From IMG/VR virus record IMGVR_UViG_3300009157_000002, positions 1 through 64,000 of that record: DNA of 64,000 bases. One strand, given 5' to 3'. Under the pieces are notes generated by a model. It saw only the letters and a list, made by a program, of their open reading frames with translations, was not told the origin of the DNA and searched no databases. Shown here piece after piece: positions 24,547 to 32,226 of the stretch (positions are counted from its first letter, which is position 1; each line of letters opens with the position of its first letter). The position numbers and the translations under genes are program-made. This DNA comes from a virus.

Positions 24547-24897
24547 TTACTTTTTGGTTCGTTCTAAAAATTCTCTTGCAAAAGTAACAGCGGCTTCTCT
24601 TGCCATTTGAAGTGTAGGCATTTGGATTGTTTCCTCAATCTGGAACCCGTGTTTTTTCACTCGACAATAAAATGTATCTGATAATTTATGATCTGAAATG
24701 ATAACCTTATAAGGGATAAATTCTAAAAAAATTGCAGCCCAGGTTTCAGCGGCTTGCCGGGCAAGCTCAGGGGCTTCATAGGGGTATGAGTTATGAATTC
24801 TTGTTGCATTGTCCCATATACTGCATTTGTACTCATCTCGTACTGGATGATATTTTTCAATAAACTTAAAAGCATGAGCATTCTTTGAGTTTTTCAT
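24547..24897 (-). CDS. Accessory protein with repeated 5' leader
   Basis: 116 residues, soluble, with two similar halves (EAPELARQAAETWAAIFLEF and LQMAREAAVTFAREFLER), suggesting internal duplication of a short domain. Its leader contains the sequence element also present upstream of the 29831 gene. Function unknown; belongs to the small accessory genes transcribed leftward from 30 kb. Confidence 0.55.
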   Translation of the reverse strand: MKNSKNAHAFKFIEKYHPVRDEYKCSIWDNATRIHNSYPYEAPELARQAAETWAAIFLEFIPYKVIISDHKLSDTFYCRVKKHGFQIEETIQMPTLQMAREAAVTFAREFLERTKK

Positions 24898-24902
24898 TTG
24901 GC

Positions 24903-24945
24903 TTTACCGTTACTGTGGTTCTCAGGTTCTTAAATGATGGTTAAT
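24903..24945 (-). repeat. Leader repeat, copy 1
   Basis: TTTACCGTTRCTGTGGYTCTCAG on the plus strand, then a less conserved part ending GGTTAA; a second copy lies at 30019-30060. Both stand directly upstream of leftward start codons of unrelated genes. Confidence 0.55.
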
Positions 24946-24997
24946 TATTACAAACTTTTGGGCTGAAATTTTGCCTCATTGTAAGCGTTCGATACGT

Positions 24998-25070
24998 TTG
25001 GCGCTTGGCACAAGTGGCATTTGTGGCATTTTATTCGTGTCGTTTGTGCCATTAGTGCCACAAACGCCAA
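24998..25070. repeat. Imperfect inverted repeat, TGGCA/TGCCA-rich
   Basis: TTGGCG...GGCAC...TGGCA on the left (24998-25020) is matched on the right by TGCCA...GTGCC...CGCCAA (25046-25070), with small loops and a central 25 bases. It lies in a 214-base gap upstream of the 24547 gene. No T-run follows, so it is not a clear terminator; it may fold in the leader RNA or bind a protein. Confidence 0.45.
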
Positions 25071-25111
25071 TACTATTTGTTAGTAGTTAAGTTTATTCAT
25101 TTCTCATTGGT

Positions 25112-25450
25112 TTATTTTGCAATGCTATTTATAAGCTCCAATAATTTAGCGGCGGATTTCGCTTTAGGATCAAAGCATTTACCCCCTATATGCCAATTGT
25201 ATTTTGATTTCCTGAACTCTTCTACTTCTGGGTATCGGCTATGATACAAATTAGTTGATTTGTAATCGTATATTGTAACGATTTCCCCTGTTTCGGTATC
25301 TTCCAAAACCCATTCGGTAGAAACTTTGTCCCCGCTTTCCCCATTAGGCTCTCCAAATACCTCTACTAACTGGTTAAAAGTTATTGGTTTTGTCTCTCCA
25401 AATAACCCCGTGTTAAGAGGTTTATTTGTTGGTTTAAATGTGTGTTTCAT
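25112..25450 (-). CDS. Small accessory phage protein
   Basis: 112 residues. The pattern FNQLVEVFGEPNGESGDKVSTEWVLEDTETGEIVTIYDYK is a recurring type in phage and plasmid hypothetical proteins: a compact alpha/beta domain with a GEP turn. The leader ends AACTAACTACC before the ATG, the same as the next gene upstream. No function known to me. Confidence 0.55.
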   Translation of the reverse strand: MKHTFKPTNKPLNTGLFGETKPITFNQLVEVFGEPNGESGDKVSTEWVLEDTETGEIVTIYDYKSTNLYHSRYPEVEEFRKSKYNWHIGGKCFDPKAKSAAKLLELINSIAK

Positions 25451-25565
25451 GGTAGTTAGTTTTTTTGTGGTTAATTACTAAATTTCGCCTTATAATAGAG
25501 GGCTGATAAGGTTTATTTTCAGTTACGTTTAATTCTTTTGCTCTTCTTTCCAGGTTGCTTCAAAA

Positions 25566-25883
25566 TCAAATTGTTATATAGTAGTAATTTTTTGTTTCGG
25601 ATATTTCTACAGCAAAATCTACCGTAGTCCTACAAACAAACGCTTTCTTAATTCGATCTTTATATTCAAAAATGGCATAACATTTACCGTTTTTAATCAT
25701 ATAATCTGTGTAAAATGTTCCTATAGGCTTTTCTATTTTATATTTTTCAGGCCCATGTTTATATGCGTCAATCATTGCTTGTTTTGCATCTTTAAAAGTT
25801 ACCGGAGTATCTATATTTAACTTTTTCATGCAGGCCCAAAATTTTACTTGTTCCTTAGTTGGATCAAATGGTTTCTTTTTCAT
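25566..25883 (-). CDS. Small accessory protein
   Basis: 105 residues. Helical N-terminal half (TPVTFKDAKQAMIDAYKHGP) and beta-rich C-terminal half (CYAIFEYKDRIKKAFVC). No signal or membrane segment. Shares the AACTAACTACC leader with the 25112 gene, which suggests a common translation context. Unknown function. Confidence 0.5.
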   Translation of the reverse strand: MKKKPFDPTKEQVKFWACMKKLNIDTPVTFKDAKQAMIDAYKHGPEKYKIEKPIGTFYTDYMIKNGKCYAIFEYKDRIKKAFVCRTTVDFAVEISETKNYYYITI

Positions 25884-25894
25884 GGTAGTTAGTT

Positions 25895-26374
25895 TTAAAT
25901 TTTTGCAAGAGTTTCACTTATTTCTTTTAAATCGTTTTCGTGTTTTTCATCCCAAAAATCCGGTGCATCGTACTTTAAATTTGTAAGCGCGGCGGCGGCT
26001 CTGAGTAAAGCAAGTTTCATTTCTGGTGCTGCTTTTAATAATGGAGCAATAGCGGTTAAATTTTTAGTATTTTGTTTTGCCGGAAATTCGCCGCCGTCTT
26101 CATTATGATCCTCTTGTGCTGCAATTTCTTCGTATGCGAGGGTTATTAAATCTTCAATAATTTGTTTTTGTTTTTTAATGGATACGTTTTTCTCTTTTTT
26201 AAACGGGGCTTTTTCTATTTTACCTCCGAACATTCGAGCCTTTTTAATAGCCTCCCCCCTTGTATACTCAATTGGATTATCTTCGTGCGGATAACCTAAA
26301 TATCCGTTTTTATGTTGATCTTCCTTTGCTGTGTGACCTATGAGTAATTTTACTCTGTACATTTGATTTTTCAT
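25895..26374 (-). CDS. Accessory protein downstream of RadC
   Basis: 159 residues from ATG 26374; the longer frame to 26446 would run inside RadC. The N-terminal KLLIGHTAKEDQHKNGYLGYPHEDNP and the C-terminal Ala/Leu-rich helix resemble single-strand-binding or anti-restriction accessory proteins only loosely. Function unknown. Confidence 0.5.
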   Translation of the reverse strand: MKNQMYRVKLLIGHTAKEDQHKNGYLGYPHEDNPIEYTRGEAIKKARMFGGKIEKAPFKKEKNVSIKKQKQIIEDLITLAYEEIAAQEDHNEDGGEFPAKQNTKNLTAIAPLLKAAPEMKLALLRAAAALTNLKYDAPDFWDEKHENDLKEISETLAKI

Positions 26375-26405
26375 GTTGTTTGTTTTAAATTTGGTTAAAT
26401 TATTT

Positions 26406-26873
26406 TTATATTTTTCCTTGGTCTGCAAAACTGTAAAAACTTTCATTTGTTAAAATAATGTGATCTAAAAGGTTTATTTCTAAAAGTAGCGCAGCTTGTT
26501 TTAATTTTTCTGTTAATTTTATATCTGCATTGCTTGGTTCATAATTTCCCGACGGGTGGTTATGGCATAGAATTATAGCGTGTGCGTTCATTAGTAATGC
26601 AGCTTGTAAAACAATTTTGGTATCAACTACGGTTGCTGCTGTTCCTCCAATGGATATTTTAAAAAACCCAATAACCTTGCACCCTCTGTTTAATCCTATC
26701 ATTGTCATTTCCTCTATGTAGTCCATTTTATTAGACCACATAGCGCGAAAGATTTCTACTGATTCGGTGGAGTTGCTAATTTTTTTCATTTGACTGAGCG
26801 GCCTCTTTGATTTATAATTTAGTTCAACCTCTGAAACTAAATTTCCTGCGAATAAATTTGTCTGGTTTTCCAT
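26406..26873 (-). CDS. radC: RadC/JAB-domain protein
   Basis: 155 residues: the JAMM/MPN+ domain only, without the N-terminal HhH of cellular RadC. AIILCHNHPSGNYEPSNAD is the zinc-binding HxHPSGxxxPSxxD motif, and LDHIILTNESFYSFADQG is the family end. Such short RadC proteins are frequent on mobile elements and phages of Bacteroidetes; their role is unclear, with proposed links to recombination or to metalloprotease-type processing. Confidence 0.85.
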   Translation of the reverse strand: MENQTNLFAGNLVSEVELNYKSKRPLSQMKKISNSTESVEIFRAMWSNKMDYIEEMTMIGLNRGCKVIGFFKISIGGTAATVVDTKIVLQAALLMNAHAIILCHNHPSGNYEPSNADIKLTEKLKQAALLLEINLLDHIILTNESFYSFADQGKI

Positions 26874-26900
26874 CTTGTATATATTGGTTAAAAATTTCGC

Positions 26901-27419
26901 CTATTCATTTCTCATTGTTCCATCTTCTTCAAACGTATAACCGTTCGCCTCAATTGTTTCAATTATAGATGTATCACTTTGTAGATATTCAGATTCCTTT
27001 TGTAACATCATGGAATAATCTTCCAAAAGAGATTTTAAAAAATCCTCTTCCATTTCGTTCGCCTTTTCGTCAAAATCTTGCGTATCGCCGTTATCAATTT
27101 GTTGCTGGTATTCGCTTACAAGTTTATCCCAATCCTCGATAAAAGAAGCGGCTGTTTTATATGTTTCGCAATGTTTCCCGTGATTCTCTTTTATCTTATG
27201 GGCTACTTCATAAGCATTTAATAAAAATTCTCCTTCTGCGTGCCTATTCCTATCAAGTCCGAAGTATGTAATTTTCAAACCAATATTTTTAGCGTCTTCG
27301 TAAGTAGTGTTCCACCAATCATAATAAACATTTAAATCTCTTAAATTGTTTAATGCGTTTTCCTTTGCGTCTTCGCTTAATTCTTTAAACTCGTAAATAT
27401 TTGTTTTTATAGTTTTCAT
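26901..27419 (-). CDS. Conserved phage/plasmid accessory protein
   Basis: 172 residues. The N-terminus MKTIKTNIYEFKELSEDAKE, followed by WWNTTYEDAKNIGLKI and GLDRNRHAEGEF, is a pattern I recognise from many phage and plasmid accessory regions; some database entries describe it as related to antitoxins, which I cannot verify. The second half is an acidic helix (EMEEDFLKSLLEDYSMMLQ). No toxin gene is obvious next to it. Confidence 0.6.
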   Translation of the reverse strand: MKTIKTNIYEFKELSEDAKENALNNLRDLNVYYDWWNTTYEDAKNIGLKITYFGLDRNRHAEGEFLLNAYEVAHKIKENHGKHCETYKTAASFIEDWDKLVSEYQQQIDNGDTQDFDEKANEMEEDFLKSLLEDYSMMLQKESEYLQSDTSIIETIEANGYTFEEDGTMRNE

Positions 27420-27424
27420 GTTAT

Positions 27425-27709
27425 TTATTTTTTAAGGGTTAAAGATTTATTATGTGCATTTAATGTGTGACCATATCCGGCATAACAACAATAGCATAAA
27501 CTATTATATTTTATATTTTCGGATATACTGGAAGACAAATCCGTTATTCCGTCACACATAACACTTTCAAGTGTTTCTTCCCCTGTTCTTTTAGATTTCC
27601 ATAGATCCATTCGAAAAAAGCTATTATCTACCGGAAAATAGTATTTAGGCGTGCTAAATCCGTATGTACATTCGAAAGGTTCAGCGAAGGGGATAATTAT
27701 GTTTTTCAT
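27425..27709 (-). CDS. Small accessory protein, Cys-rich C-terminus
   Basis: 94 residues from ATG 27709 (MKNIIIPFAEPFECTYG); an upstream ATG at 27769 lies in the repeated leader motif and is unlikely to be used. The C-terminal SLCYCCYAGYGHTLNAHN has three closely spaced Cys and a His that could bind metal. Function unknown. Confidence 0.5.
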   Translation of the reverse strand: MKNIIIPFAEPFECTYGFSTPKYYFPVDNSFFRMDLWKSKRTGEETLESVMCDGITDLSSSISENIKYNSLCYCCYAGYGHTLNAHNKSLTLKK

Positions 27710-27821
27710 TTTTGTAGGGGTTTTTAAAGGTTTAAAAATCATTATTAATAAGTTGAATTTTTGCCTCATTGTAGAGGGGTGTATGGTTTTACTATTTGTT
27801 AGCGTTAATTAGTTCTTTCCA

Positions 27822-28028
27822 TTATTTGTGATAAATTCCATTATTAGGATGTGGGTAAAAGCTGCCTTTATCCCCCTGTTTAGTGAATCCCATTGAACTA
27901 TCATTTAACACAGTATCAAATAAGTGGTTTATATTTAGTGCGTTCCTGTGGCTTCTTAAATTGATTCGCTGGTGTACATTAAACTTCTTACACAGGCTTT
28001 CAAATGAATGTTTGGTTATACTTTTCAT
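27822..28028 (-). CDS. Small basic accessory protein
   Basis: 68 residues, basic, His/Asn rich, with one helical part (FESLCKKFNVHQRINLRSHR). Too short for family assignment. It fits between two same-strand genes with short gaps, which supports it as real. Confidence 0.4.
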   Translation of the reverse strand: MKSITKHSFESLCKKFNVHQRINLRSHRNALNINHLFDTVLNDSSMGFTKQGDKGSFYPHPNNGIYHK

Positions 28029-28039
28029 AGCAGCTATCT

Positions 28040-28303
28040 TTAATTTTTAGTTTTTAAGAAAACAGTACTTTTAATACCTCTTTCATTTCCGGGGAGACTT
28101 TTAATTTTATTCCATTGTTCTATATATTCCTCTGTAAGCCTTCTACGTTTAATTAGCCGATGCGGGGATGGTTCATTATCATTATAGCATTTAAGTTGCA
28201 CCTTTGCGGCTTTAAATGTTTCCTCTGTGGTTGCATCTTCCCAGCCTTGACCGTAATACCCCTGTATTACATAATCGAATGTCCATTTATTTATCTTTTT
28301 CAT
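28040..28303 (-). CDS. Small accessory protein
   Basis: 87 residues. WTFDYVIQGYYGQGWEDATTE and the basic RLIKRRRLTEEYIEQW stand out; the first phrase is a recurring type in phage proteins (YVIQGxYGxGWED). Soluble, no known function. Confidence 0.55.
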   Translation of the reverse strand: MKKINKWTFDYVIQGYYGQGWEDATTEETFKAAKVQLKCYNDNEPSPHRLIKRRRLTEEYIEQWNKIKSLPGNERGIKSTVFLKTKN

Positions 28304-28324
28304 GTCTTAAATTATTACTGTTAG

Positions 28325-28855
28325 TTAAATCATATCATAATTAACACCCGCATATTTTTTCTTTAACTCACTATTCCAGGGAAGATTTAAAAACAATGGT
28401 ATCCAATGCGCTCCATAAAAAGAATATCCGCAGCCCCTTACAAATAAGATTTGGTTAAAGTCTCCTAGCCCTTCAATAATCCCGAACCCCGCTTCAATAG
28501 CTGCGTTTATAACGTTATCATATTCTTTCTGTTTAAACTCGAAACAAGTGTTCCACATTGGATAATTCCTTTGCTCTATCTCTTCTCTTGCTGTTTCATA
28601 TTCTGGGCACTCCTCAACGGTTTTATACTTTCTTTTCAATTGCTTTGCTGTTAAATTTGAATATTCGGCGATATTATCGAAAGTCAATTTCTCTTGCCTT
28701 ATACATTCCATCAAACTGGTATTTTCTTTTTCTGCTACTATATTTAATACATCTAATTGTATAAAATTAAATGTCTCTACCCATTTAGATGTAAGGCTTC
28801 GTAATTCATTTGCAAGATTTAAATTTTCTTGTTCTGTTAATTTTTTAGTTTTCAT
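28325..28855 (-). CDS. Accessory protein with helical N-terminus
   Basis: 176 residues. The first 80 residues are helical; the C-terminal part FGIIEGLGDFNQILFVRGCGYSFYGAHWIPLF is hydrophobic and aromatic but not long enough for a membrane span. Not recognised. Confidence 0.5.
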   Translation of the reverse strand: MKTKKLTEQENLNLANELRSLTSKWVETFNFIQLDVLNIVAEKENTSLMECIRQEKLTFDNIAEYSNLTAKQLKRKYKTVEECPEYETAREEIEQRNYPMWNTCFEFKQKEYDNVINAAIEAGFGIIEGLGDFNQILFVRGCGYSFYGAHWIPLFLNLPWNSELKKKYAGVNYDMI

Positions 28856-28882
28856 ATTTTGTTTTTTAAGGTTATTATTTAA

Positions 28883-29065
28883 TTAGCTTCTTTTTTTATT
28901 ATAATTAAACATAAGTTCATAGTTTATATACAAGTCTCTTTTAGTGTATGAGCGAAAACCAAAAACAACATGCTCAATATCCCAGCCTTGTATTACCATA
29001 CTTTCGATTAAATAAACTATCATTTTTCGTCTGGTTAATTTTTTAAATTCGTTTAATGTTTTCAT
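28883..29065 (-). CDS. Short accessory protein
   Basis: 60 residues, basic, with VYLIESMVIQGWDIEHVVFG. Single short domain; no function assigned. Its length, start context and same-strand spacing agree with the neighbouring genes. Confidence 0.4.
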   Translation of the reverse strand: MKTLNEFKKLTRRKMIVYLIESMVIQGWDIEHVVFGFRSYTKRDLYINYELMFNYNKKRS

Positions 29066-29151
29066 AGCTACAGTTTAATAAATGTTAATACCAAATGTTG
29101 TTGAACAAAACAATAGAACGGCAATAAAAATAGACAAAATAAAACTTACAA

Positions 29152-29817
29152 TTAGCTGCGGATACGTGTATAAGGTTTTCTTGTTAATTCCTTGTAATTA
29201 TCATACTTTCTAAATTCGCGCCTCACTCCATTTACTTCTACTATTATAGCCGTCCCTTTTGATTCCCATATAAGTAAGCCCGTTACTATTTCGATTCCTT
29301 GAAAGTTATACCTCTGACCTTTTCCCTTTCTCCACAAATTATGCTCTAACTGAACCCAGATTTTTTTATTTTTTATTTTTTTTGCACGTTCTGAATCTTT
29401 ACGCTTTTTGCAAATATTATATAATCGTTCTATTCTTGTTTTCTTTTTAACCTCCAAAAAATCCGCGAAATTTTTAGCTTCAGTTCTTTTATTATGCAAT
29501 TCCAATGCTGTAAAATCTTTAACATCTATTGAAATAACTTCATAAATTTCATTGCTTGCATTATATTTTGCCACTACCCAGCCGGTTAGCTTATTATTAG
29601 GCACATCTGTAATGCAATGGTAACTGCCTTGACTGTAAAAATTCCAATGATCTGAAACACGTATAATATTATCAGGTGTATTGTTCCATGTTTTACCCTC
29701 CTTAGAGTAAAATGAGCCGCTTGCATAGCGGTTATAAGGCGAAGCACTTACGCAAGTGTTTAATACGTAATTTCGCAGTTCTGCGGGCATTGCTAAAATT
29801 CCTGTTTCTATTTTCAT
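29152..29817 (-). CDS. Accessory protein with basic centre
   Basis: 221 residues. An aromatic N-terminal domain (SDHWNFYSQGSYHCITDVPN) is followed by a Lys/Arg-rich segment (KKKTRIERLYNICKKRKDSE) suited to nucleic-acid binding, then a short beta-rich end. No catalytic motif. Unknown function. Confidence 0.5.
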   Translation of the reverse strand: MKIETGILAMPAELRNYVLNTCVSASPYNRYASGSFYSKEGKTWNNTPDNIIRVSDHWNFYSQGSYHCITDVPNNKLTGWVVAKYNASNEIYEVISIDVKDFTALELHNKRTEAKNFADFLEVKKKTRIERLYNICKKRKDSERAKKIKNKKIWVQLEHNLWRKGKGQRYNFQGIEIVTGLLIWESKGTAIIVEVNGVRREFRKYDNYKELTRKPYTRIRS

Positions 29818-29830
29818 TTTTTTTGGTCTA

Positions 29831-30013
29831 TTATATTAAATTTAAATTTGGTTTTAATTTGTTAATACATTTTCCCGAAGGGAACCAGGCACACGAAACC
29901 CATTTTTTCCCATTCCAAATAAGTCCAACCCAAATTTTTGCAGTTGCATTAAATATTAGGTTATGAACCTTTACACCTGTTTTCGTTTCTATTGTATTTT
30001 TAAAGTTTTTCAT
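29831..30013 (-). CDS. Short accessory protein with repeated leader
   Basis: 60 residues, with IWVGLIWNGKKWVSCAWFPSGKC. It has the second copy of the leader repeat found at the 24547 gene, although the proteins are unrelated. Unknown function. Confidence 0.45.
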   Translation of the reverse strand: MKNFKNTIETKTGVKVHNLIFNATAKIWVGLIWNGKKWVSCAWFPSGKCINKLKPNLNLI

Positions 30014-30018
30014 TATTA

Positions 30019-30060
30019 TTTACCGTTGCTGTGGCTCTCAGTTTTTTAGTGTTGGTTAAA
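30019..30060 (-). repeat. Leader repeat, copy 2
   Basis: Matches 24903-24945 with a few substitutions and one length difference, and has the same distance relation to the start codon. Suggests leader exchange by recombination or a shared regulatory RNA element. Confidence 0.55.
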
Positions 30061-30063
30061 TTT

Positions 30064-30222
30064 TTAGTTTTTAATAATGATTTTATAAAGGTCATTTAGT
30101 CTTGTTGTTGCCTTCAATATATCCGCTTGTTTTTTTGCCTCTTTTTTATTTTCCGCAGTAATATTTATTGTTTGTAATTCATTCCCTTCTTTATCTTCTA
30201 AAATCAGTTTGAAGTTTTTCAT
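30064..30222 (-). CDS. Short charged peptide gene
   Basis: 52 residues from ATG 30222 (MKNFKLILEDKEGNELQTIN); the frame extends to 30345 but the upstream part has no similarity to a protein and contains the promoter boxes. The product is a beta strand plus a Lys/Ala helix (AENKKEAKKQADILK). Two TAnnTTTG boxes lie upstream on the minus strand: TACGTTTG at 30309-30302 and TAAATTTG at 30327-30320. Confidence 0.45.
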   Translation of the reverse strand: MKNFKLILEDKEGNELQTINITAENKKEAKKQADILKATTRLNDLYKIIIKN

Positions 30223-30301
30223 GTTATTAGTTTTATATCTTATTACGCTACTTTTTTTAAAAGGTTTCAAGATAGTTGTTATTATTGAATACGAATCTAC
30301 A

Positions 30302-30327
30302 CAAACGTATTGACATAGCAAATTTAA
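30302..30327 (-). promoter_or_regulatory. Promoter boxes for the 30-kb accessory operon
   Basis: TAAATTTG (30327-30320) and TACGTTTG (30309-30302) on the minus strand both fit TAnnTTTG. They are 80-105 bases before the first leftward gene of this block and are followed by no operator of family A or B. Confidence 0.5.
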
Positions 30328-30835
30328 TACATTGTATTGTAACACGTGCAGGCAAAGGGTTTTATAATATACACTATCTTGAAAGCCTTACTACCAAAGG
30401 ACAATAACAGAATGAAAATAAATATTTAAATAAATTATTAAAAAACAATGAAACACAATGAAAAGCAATGCAGTAAAGGGATTGAGCTATATATAATATA
30501 TTTGAAGGTTAAAAGATTAGTAAGCTTAGTAAGAACTAAAGTATGAGTAAAAACTAAAGTAAGACTAAGAATAAAACGAACAGCTTTAGATCAAATCAAA
30601 ACAATCCAGCGGTTGCACCCCCGAAGGGGAAGATAACACCCACCCAAACCAAACAAAGAATTAACAGCAGCTTAAACAAGATCAAAAAAAAAACAACCTA
30701 ACTAAATAACAATACATCATATATATTAAACGTAAATACTATAATTAAAAGCAAAGGCGCGCAAACGTAAGCGGGTGATACATTACCATTACCATACATG
30801 AGATCGTTCGCCATATCAATGCTAATGCAGCCATA

Positions 30836-30858
30836 TTATTTAGAATCATTCTAAATAA
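30836..30858. promoter_or_regulatory. Family B operator in the gene-free region
   Basis: Perfect 23-bp palindrome with arms TTATTTAGAAT and ATTCTAAATAA around a central C. Unlike the other copies it has no TAnnTTTG box beside it, so it may act on DNA organisation or on a promoter of different form. Confidence 0.65.
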
Positions 30859-30882
30859 GGTTAAAAAGCTGTTTTAAGTGCA

Positions 30883-30974
30883 TCTACGTTCAAATGGCTT
30901 CATTTGGTTGACTTTTTGAGTAAATAAAAAAAAAGGTAATCATATTGAACCATTACTCAATAGATGAACGTAGA
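30883..30974. repeat. Nested inverted repeat
   Basis: TCTACGTTCA (30883-30892) pairs with TGAACGTAGA (30965-30974); inside it TGAGTAA pairs with TTACTCA near the right arm, and GTAAT with ATTAC. The centre contains a run of nine A. It could form a cruciform or a long RNA hairpin. Confidence 0.5.
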
Positions 30975-31294
30975 ATAGGGTAAATTCCTGAATTATAGAA
31001 ATTAACTTTCCTTTTAGCTCAAAATAAAGCTCAAAAACCCTCAAATTGAACGAATTTTACCGGCTGGAGACAAAAATACATAGCCGCTTATACTTGTCTT
31101 ATAATTATTATTATGTTAAATAGAATTGAACTATCAATGTTTTCTTGCCCATTTAGGCAGTATTTAGCTTATCCCCTACCCTATCGCTTTCCTTTTACAG
31201 TTGTAGAAATATAAGATCCCCTATAAGGCAAAATATATAAGGCATGAATAAATAAGCTAATGAATAATAGATCGTGGAACTAAGCGCAGGAAAA

Positions 31295-31330
31295 GCCCCT
31301 AAAAAAAGCATTCTTTTTTGTACAGGGGGC
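31295..31330. terminator. Hairpin with G/C base and A/T stem
   Basis: GCCCCT (31295-31300) pairs with AGGGGGC (31324-31330) and AAAAAAG with CTTTTTT inside it. The T-rich arm would allow termination, in either direction, of transcripts entering the gene-free region. Confidence 0.4.
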
Positions 31331-31390
31331 CGCCTTGATTCAAAAATACATTCTCTTTTTACTGACCGGCAGGGGTCATATTATACCATT

Positions 31391-31610
31391 ATACTCCTAC
31401 TAAGACAAATCCACTTTGGTTATTGGTATTGTTGATTGATTCCTGCTAGTACCTTTTCAATTTAGGATTGGTATTGTTGTTAGATTGTATTCTTACTAAC
31501 ATAATCTTTCTCTTGGTTATAGGGAACAATAGTTGGTTGTTGGGTGTTACTCTTTACTAAGACATTTCTGGTTTATGTAGTAGAATAATTGTCTTTTGTT
31601 TGTTATATAA
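31391..31610. repeat. Degenerate ~50-bp tandem repeats
   Basis: Four units start near 31391, 31440, 31490 and 31550. Each opens with TYCYTRCTAAGACA-like sequence and continues to TTTGGTTATTGGTATTGTTG-like sequence; the last two are more diverged. Iteron-like arrays of this kind occur at origins and partition sites. Confidence 0.5.
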
Positions 31611-31631
31611 TCTTGGTAGGGTTAACGAGGG

Positions 31632-31916
31632 TTATGGTCCCTTTTCACAGTCCCTTTGTTCTTTTAATTCAAATCGTTTAACCATTCTGTTATACATTTT
31701 GAGTTCAAAGGAAAGATCTTCTTCATATCGGATAGCTCGTGTTTGCCATTCTTGAAAGCAGGTTTTACAGTAGTAAGAATTTAACACGGCGATATAAAAT
31801 CCAGTGGTGGGTTTTTCAATACAGGAGTCGCAGAAACCGGGACCAATTTGCATGATTTCCTGATCTGACATTTCCAAAATGAGGAATCCGGAAGAGTGGA
31901 TGATTTGTTTAGCCAT
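31632..31916 (-). CDS. Small protein with a C-x2-C pair site
   Basis: 94 residues. FCDSCIEKPTTGFYIAVLNSYYCKTCF has two CxxC pairs and should bind zinc. A helical, charged tail follows. It is the last gene of the 31.6-36.5 kb leftward block, preceded by a pair of 18-bp near-palindromes (31954-32010). Function unknown. Confidence 0.55.
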   Translation of the reverse strand: MAKQIIHSSGFLILEMSDQEIMQIGPGFCDSCIEKPTTGFYIAVLNSYYCKTCFQEWQTRAIRYEEDLSFELKMYNRMVKRFELKEQRDCEKGP

Positions 31917-31953
31917 GTATATTTTTTATATCCGAGCCATCTTAGATACTCCC

Positions 31954-32010
31954 TATATGTGATCGCATATAATTTCGTGTTTTTGCCCAAAATCGATGCG
32001 ATCACATATA
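31954..32010. promoter_or_regulatory. Pair of 18-bp near-palindromes (candidate third operator)
   Basis: TATATGTGATCGCATATA at 31954-31971 is a near-perfect palindrome, and its inverse TCGATGCGATCACATATA is at 31993-32010, spaced 39 bases centre to centre. Both lie upstream of the leftward zinc-pair gene. The shared core is TGYGATCRCA. No other copy was found in the window. Confidence 0.45.
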
Positions 32011-32016
32011 ATAAAC

Positions 32017-32217
32017 TTAGGTTATTGTGTTTCTTTGATCAATTTCTGCCTTTATCATAGCACATATTTCAAAGTTTTCTGCTTGCTCGTTGGTTATGAG
32101 CATATTTTCCAGCCAATCTGTCGGACATGATCTAAATAATAAGGGATAGTTATTACAAAATAGTTTCATCTCAAATTCTTCGGCGAAACAATTGTGTTCA
32201 GGTAGAAATACTTTCAT
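32017..32217 (-). CDS. Short accessory protein
   Basis: 66 residues, acidic, with FCNNYPLLFRSCPTDWLENM and NAMIKAEIDQR-like helical end. Two Cys in the middle. Unrecognised; supported by tight packing with its neighbours. Confidence 0.45.
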   Translation of the reverse strand: MKVFLPEHNCFAEEFEMKLFCNNYPLLFRSCPTDWLENMLITNEQAENFEICAMIKAEIDQRNTIT

Positions 32218-32226
32218 TGGTTGGGA

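Larger units (their letters stand above)
30346..31631. other. 1.29-kb gene-free region, possible origin
   Basis: The largest non-coding stretch in the window; with the short 30-kb leader it exceeds 1.4 kb. It holds short A-rich direct repeats (ACAATGAA near 30455, AACTAAAGTA near 30535), a family B operator (30836-30858), a large nested inverted repeat (30883-30974), a hairpin (31295-31330) and a degenerate 50-bp tandem array (31391-31610). No reading frame over 60 codons and no recognisable RNA gene. A replication origin, centromere or packaging site would fit. Confidence 0.4.

Noticed and set aside
31391-31610. CRISPR array
   Set aside because: The repeats are degenerate and contiguous, lack unique spacers of constant size, and no cas genes are present.
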